DNA of 64,000 nt from Oscillospiraceae bacterium (lineage in GTDB: Bacteria; Bacillota_A; Clostridia; Oscillospirales; Oscillospiraceae). The translations under genes and the position numbers were made by a program. The DNA is taken from the NCBI GenBank assembly GCA_017470325.1, contig JAFUES010000030.1, positions 1-64,000 of the forward strand. The letters run 5' to 3'. Numbering within the stretch: the stretch's first letter is position 1; every line of letters starts with the position of its first letter. Shown piece by piece: positions 60,994 to 64,000 of this stretch. Under the pieces are notes generated by a model, which was not told the DNA's origin, did no database searches, and worked only from the letters and a program-made list of their open reading frames with translations.

Positions 60994-62570
60994 AGCCGAT
61001 CATTGACGTCTCGGCCTTCCAAGGGTCGATCGACTGGAAGGCGGTCTCCGGCAACGTGGAGGCCGCCATCATCCGGCTGGGCTACCGTGGCTATGGCACC
61101 GGCCAGATCGTCTATGACGACAAGTACAAAGTGAACCGGAAGGGCTGCGAGGACAACGGCATCCCCTTCTCGCTTTACTTCTTCCCGACGTCCATCACGG
61201 ACGCGGAGGCCGTCGAGGAGGCTGACTTCATCCTCCAGGCGGTCAAGGGCATGAAGTTCGTGCTGCCGATCTTCCTGGACAGCGAGTACGCCGAAGGCAA
61301 CGGCAAGGGCCGCTCTGATCAGCTCAGCAAGGCCGACCGGACCCGCTTCCTGAAGATCATCTGCGACCGGCTTCAGGCCAACGGAGTCCCGGCCGGGATC
61401 TATGCCTCGACGAGCTGGATCAAGAACCGGCTGGACGCTTCCCAGCTTCCGTACTCCTGGTGGGTCGCTCAGTGGGCCAGCAAGCTCTCCTACAGCGGGG
61501 ACTGGCTCCTCTGGCAGTACACCAGCGACGGCAGCGTGCCGGGCATCAGCGGCCGCGTGGACTGCTCTCAGCTCAAAGAGGGCGCGAGCATCAGCAACCC
61601 GGCTGCAGTTCCGGACACGTCTGTCAAGGGCGTGACTGCTGAGGATGTCCTGGACGTCATGCGCTCCTGGATCGGGCTCCAGAAGGCCGACCAGTCGCAC
61701 AAGGTCATCGTGGACACCTACAACAGCTACACGCCAAGGGCGAGAGGCTACAAGGCCAACTACCAGGACGCATACTGCGACATCACCGTCTCGGCTGCTT
61801 TCATCAAGCTGGGCGCCGTCGATCTGATCGGCGGCCCGGAGTGCGGCGTCGAGGAGCATGTGAAGCTCTTCAAGAAGGCCGGGATCTGGGAAGAGGACGG
61901 CACCGTCACGCCTCAGCCCGGCTGGCTGATCGTTTACAACTGGGACGAGAGCCAGCAGCCGAACGATGGCTACTCTGACCACATCGGCGTCGTGGAGAAG
62001 GTCAGCGGCGGAAAGATCACCACGATCGAGGGCAACACCTCAGGAGGCAAGGTCGCCCGCTGCACTTACAAGGTCGGCCACGGCAACATCAGAGGCTTCG
62101 CCAAGCCGAAGTACGCGGCGGCAAGCTCGAAGCCTGCGGCCACCAAGACGGTCGAGGAGCTGGCCAAGGAAGTCCTGGCGGGTGTTTGGGGCAATGGAGA
62201 CGACCGCAAGGCCCGCCTCACCGCTGCCGGTTATGACTACAACGCCGTGCAGGCTCGCGTCAATCAGCTGGTGGCCACTCCGGCACCGGCCAAGAAGAGC
62301 GTGGACGAGCTGGCCAAGGAAGTCCTGGCAGGATCCTGGGGGAACGGCCAGGAGCGGAAGGACAAGCTCACCGCCGCCGGGTATGACTACAGCGCCGTGC
62401 AGAAGAAGGTCAACGAGCTGCTCAGCGCCTCCAGCAAGTCCATCGACGAGCTGGCCAAGGAGGTCATCGCCGGGAAATGGGGAAACGGAGACGACCGCAA
62501 GAGGCGCCTCACTGCTGCGGGGTATGACTACGCCCGCGTGCAGGCCAAGGTCAACAAACTACTCAGCTAA
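60990..62570 (+). CDS. Bifunctional endolysin, copy 2
   Basis: Identical product to 22549-24129 (GH25, CHAP-like, three Cpl-7 repeats). Confidence 0.94.
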   Translation: MKPIIDVSAFQGSIDWKAVSGNVEAAIIRLGYRGYGTGQIVYDDKYKVNRKGCEDNGIPFSLYFFPTSITDAEAVEEADFILQAVKGMKFVLPIFLDSEYAEGNGKGRSDQLSKADRTRFLKIICDRLQANGVPAGIYASTSWIKNRLDASQLPYSWWVAQWASKLSYSGDWLLWQYTSDGSVPGISGRVDCSQLKEGASISNPAAVPDTSVKGVTAEDVLDVMRSWIGLQKADQSHKVIVDTYNSYTPRARGYKANYQDAYCDITVSAAFIKLGAVDLIGGPECGVEEHVKLFKKAGIWEEDGTVTPQPGWLIVYNWDESQQPNDGYSDHIGVVEKVSGGKITTIEGNTSGGKVARCTYKVGHGNIRGFAKPKYAAASSKPAATKTVEELAKEVLAGVWGNGDDRKARLTAAGYDYNAVQARVNQLVATPAPAKKSVDELAKEVLAGSWGNGQERKDKLTAAGYDYSAVQKKVNELLSASSKSIDELAKEVIAGKWGNGDDRKRRLTAAGYDYARVQAKVNKLLS

Positions 62571-62575
62571 AGGGG

Positions 62576-62602
62576 AAAGCCCGGCATCGCGCCGGGCTTT
62601 TT
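62576..62602 (+). terminator. Late-operon terminator, copy 2
   Basis: Same 10-bp stem and T-run as 24135-24161. Confidence 0.93.
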
Positions 62603-62608
62603 CTTGCT

Positions 62609-64000
62609 TTATATGGCAATCGGCAGTATAATGTACCCCTCGGCAATGAAGGGCTCCGGAGTTCGAGTACAACTGCGCGGGCTCCACCATTCGGACCGTA
62701 CTCGAACTTTCGAGTGCGGTCCATTTTCTTTGATATTGTAAAAGATCATCGCCTGGCCGTTCCTGACCTCGATCCGGGCGATGAACGTGTCCACAAGGCG
62801 CTGCCGGAAGGCGGCGTCATCCACGTCCCCATCCCTGAAAGAACGGAGCCACGCCCCGACCACCTCTTCGGTGAGTCGGGGCTTTTTTATTTCTGCCCGC
62901 TCAATCTCCAGGACCAGCTCCTCTTCCTCAGCCTCCAGCTGGGCCAGACGTCCGGCCAGTCCCTTCGCTCCGGATCCCTCCTCAATGGCATCGAGTATGT
63001 TCCGCTGCTTCTTCCGGTTCGAGTCCAGCTGCCTCCTATACGCGGCAGCCGGATCGGCAGCGTCGTCCTGCTCCTGGATCTCCAGGATCCGAGTGGTCAG
63101 CTTCCCGATCATGTCATCGGTCAGCATGTCCTGGACGGTCGCCTCGATCACGCGATCCTCGAAGTGGTCGCGCTGGATCGGCTTCAGCTCGCACTTCGCG
63201 CCGCGCTTCTTCGCCCCGCACTTGTAATAGTGGTACACCTTCCCGGTCTTACTGGTGCCGGACTCGCCGTTCAGCATGGCCCCACAATAAGAACAGAAGC
63301 ATTTACAGCTCAGCAGATAGTCCGCCTTCGCCCTCCCTGCGGCATTATTCCGGCTCGTTTTGAAATGCTTCGCGGCCTCGTCAAAGGTCGCCTGGTCAAT
63401 GATCGGCTCGGCGGGGATCTCCACACCCTGGACCTCGAAGCGGCCGAGGTATTTTTCATTCCGTAACATGCGATATATAACCGCCTGAGAGATCGGGCGG
63501 CCGCGCCTGCCGGTGATCCCGCTCTTCCGGAAGAGCTCGATCAGCTCCTTCGTCTGAGCGCCTGCATTGTGCATCCGGAACGCCTCCCGGACGACGGCGG
63601 CCTTCTCCTCGTCAATGACAATGTGACGATCCTCGTCCACGGCGTACCCGATCGGAAGAGGCTGGCCACAGTACTGTCCCTTCTTCGCCGTCTCCCTCAT
63701 ACCCCGGACGATCTTCTGCCGGAGGTCGGCGCTGTAATACTCAGCAAGGCCCTCCAGCACGCTCTCCAGGATGATCCCCTCCGGGCCTTCCGGGACGGCC
63801 TCCTCCGCATACATGAGGCGGACGCCTGCCTTCTTCAGCTTCATCTTCGAGATGGCGATGTCCTGGCGGTCCCGGCCGAAGCGGTCGATCTTCCAGACGA
63901 TCACGCACTCGAAGCGATGCTGCTCCGCGTCGTGCAGCATCCGCTGGAACTCATTCCGGCCGACGATGCTCTTCCCGGAGATGTGCCGGTCGGCATATAT
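62609..64000 (-). CDS. int: Large serine recombinase, copy 2, cut by window end
   Basis: Covers residues 42 to 504 of the protein complete at 24168-25682. The first 41 residues, including the nucleophile Ser11, lie beyond the window. Sequence otherwise identical. Confidence 0.94.
   Translation of the reverse strand: MYADRHISGKSIVGRNEFQRMLHDAEQHRFECVIVWKIDRFGRDRQDIAISKMKLKKAGVRLMYAEEAVPEGPEGIILESVLEGLAEYYSADLRQKIVRGMRETAKKGQYCGQPLPIGYAVDEDRHIVIDEEKAAVVREAFRMHNAGAQTKELIELFRKSGITGRRGRPISQAVIYRMLRNEKYLGRFEVQGVEIPAEPIIDQATFDEAAKHFKTSRNNAAGRAKADYLLSCKCFCSYCGAMLNGESGTSKTGKVYHYYKCGAKKRGAKCELKPIQRDHFEDRVIEATVQDMLTDDMIGKLTTRILEIQEQDDAADPAAAYRRQLDSNRKKQRNILDAIEEGSGAKGLAGRLAQLEAEEEELVLEIERAEIKKPRLTEEVVGAWLRSFRDGDVDDAAFRQRLVDTFIARIEVRNGQAMIFYNIKENGPHSKVRVRSEWWSPRSCTRTPEPFIAEGYIILPIAI
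62660..62722. other. Candidate attP inverted repeats, copy 2
   Basis: Same as 24219-24281. Confidence 0.45.
62853..62888 (+). terminator. Terminator antisense within integrase, copy 2
   Basis: Same as 24412-24447. Confidence 0.8.

Larger units (their letters stand above)
38442..64000. repeat. Second copy of the 38,441-bp phage unit, truncated by the window end
   Basis: Direct repeat of 1-25559. No host sequence, att junction or rearrangement is seen at the boundary; the helicase gene reads straight through position 38442. The hypervariable VR1 locus is identical to copy 1, whereas 14 substitutions cluster at 52633-52752 in the tape measure gene. Confidence 0.97.

Overview
The window is one temperate, tailed (siphovirus-type) phage genome read 1.66 times. 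Everything from 1 to 25559 recurs from 38442 to 64000 at a fixed offset of 38,441 bp, so the unit genome is 38,441 bp and no host flank is visible. Wherever I compared the two copies they agree, except for a 120-bp patch in the tape measure gene that carries 14 substitutions. The likeliest sources are a circular genome assembled past its start, or a real concatemer or tandem prophage. GC-rich coding sequence, strong AGGAGG ribosome sites, a Prp-type protease with NLQLF-leader substrates, GH25/Cpl-7 lysis domains, a large serine integrase and DUF1492/DUF2800/DUF2815/VapE/VRR-NUC genes all suggest a phage of a GC-rich Bacillota host, probably a gut Clostridia. The host is an inference.

Layout of one unit. 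Late region (about 550-24130, + strand): DUF4406, a sigma-like regulator, a frameshifted DNA methyltransferase, small and large terminase, portal, minor capsid, Prp protease, scaffold, major capsid, head-tail connectors, tail tube, tail chaperones, tape measure, Dit, Tal-like hub, baseplate and tail-tip proteins. A diversity-generating retroelement (DGR) follows, then a lysis cassette with holin and bifunctional endolysin. Lysogeny region (24168-26548, - strand): serine integrase, an unknown helical protein and an XRE repressor. Early and replication region (26616-38997, + strand): a promoter with a perfect palindromic operator, small regulators, HNH nuclease, membrane-anchored transglycosylase, DUF2800, DUF2815, DNA polymerase I, a second DGR target, VapE-type primase/helicase, an iteron-like and AT-rich candidate origin, VRR-NUC and SNF2-like helicase. 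The helicase runs across the unit boundary into the late genes.

The most interesting system is the DGR. It has a reverse transcriptase with YTDD and GNQVSQ motifs, an adenine-rich template repeat at 20050-20145, a candidate accessory protein, and two variable repeats. VR1 ends the tail-tip gene (19338-19433). VR2 ends a small gene inside the replication module (33985-34070), about 14 kb away. Every mismatch within both aligned VRs falls at a template adenine, and both VRs are followed at the same distance by a GC-rich hairpin with a 5-nt loop.

The second notable system is a phage-encoded Prp-like cysteine protease (7160-7456), placed just before scaffold and capsid genes. Scaffold, capsid and tail tube all begin with an N-terminal (N/D)LQLFD motif like the leader that Prp removes from ribosomal protein L27 in Firmicutes. 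This suggests the phage processes three of its own structural proteins.
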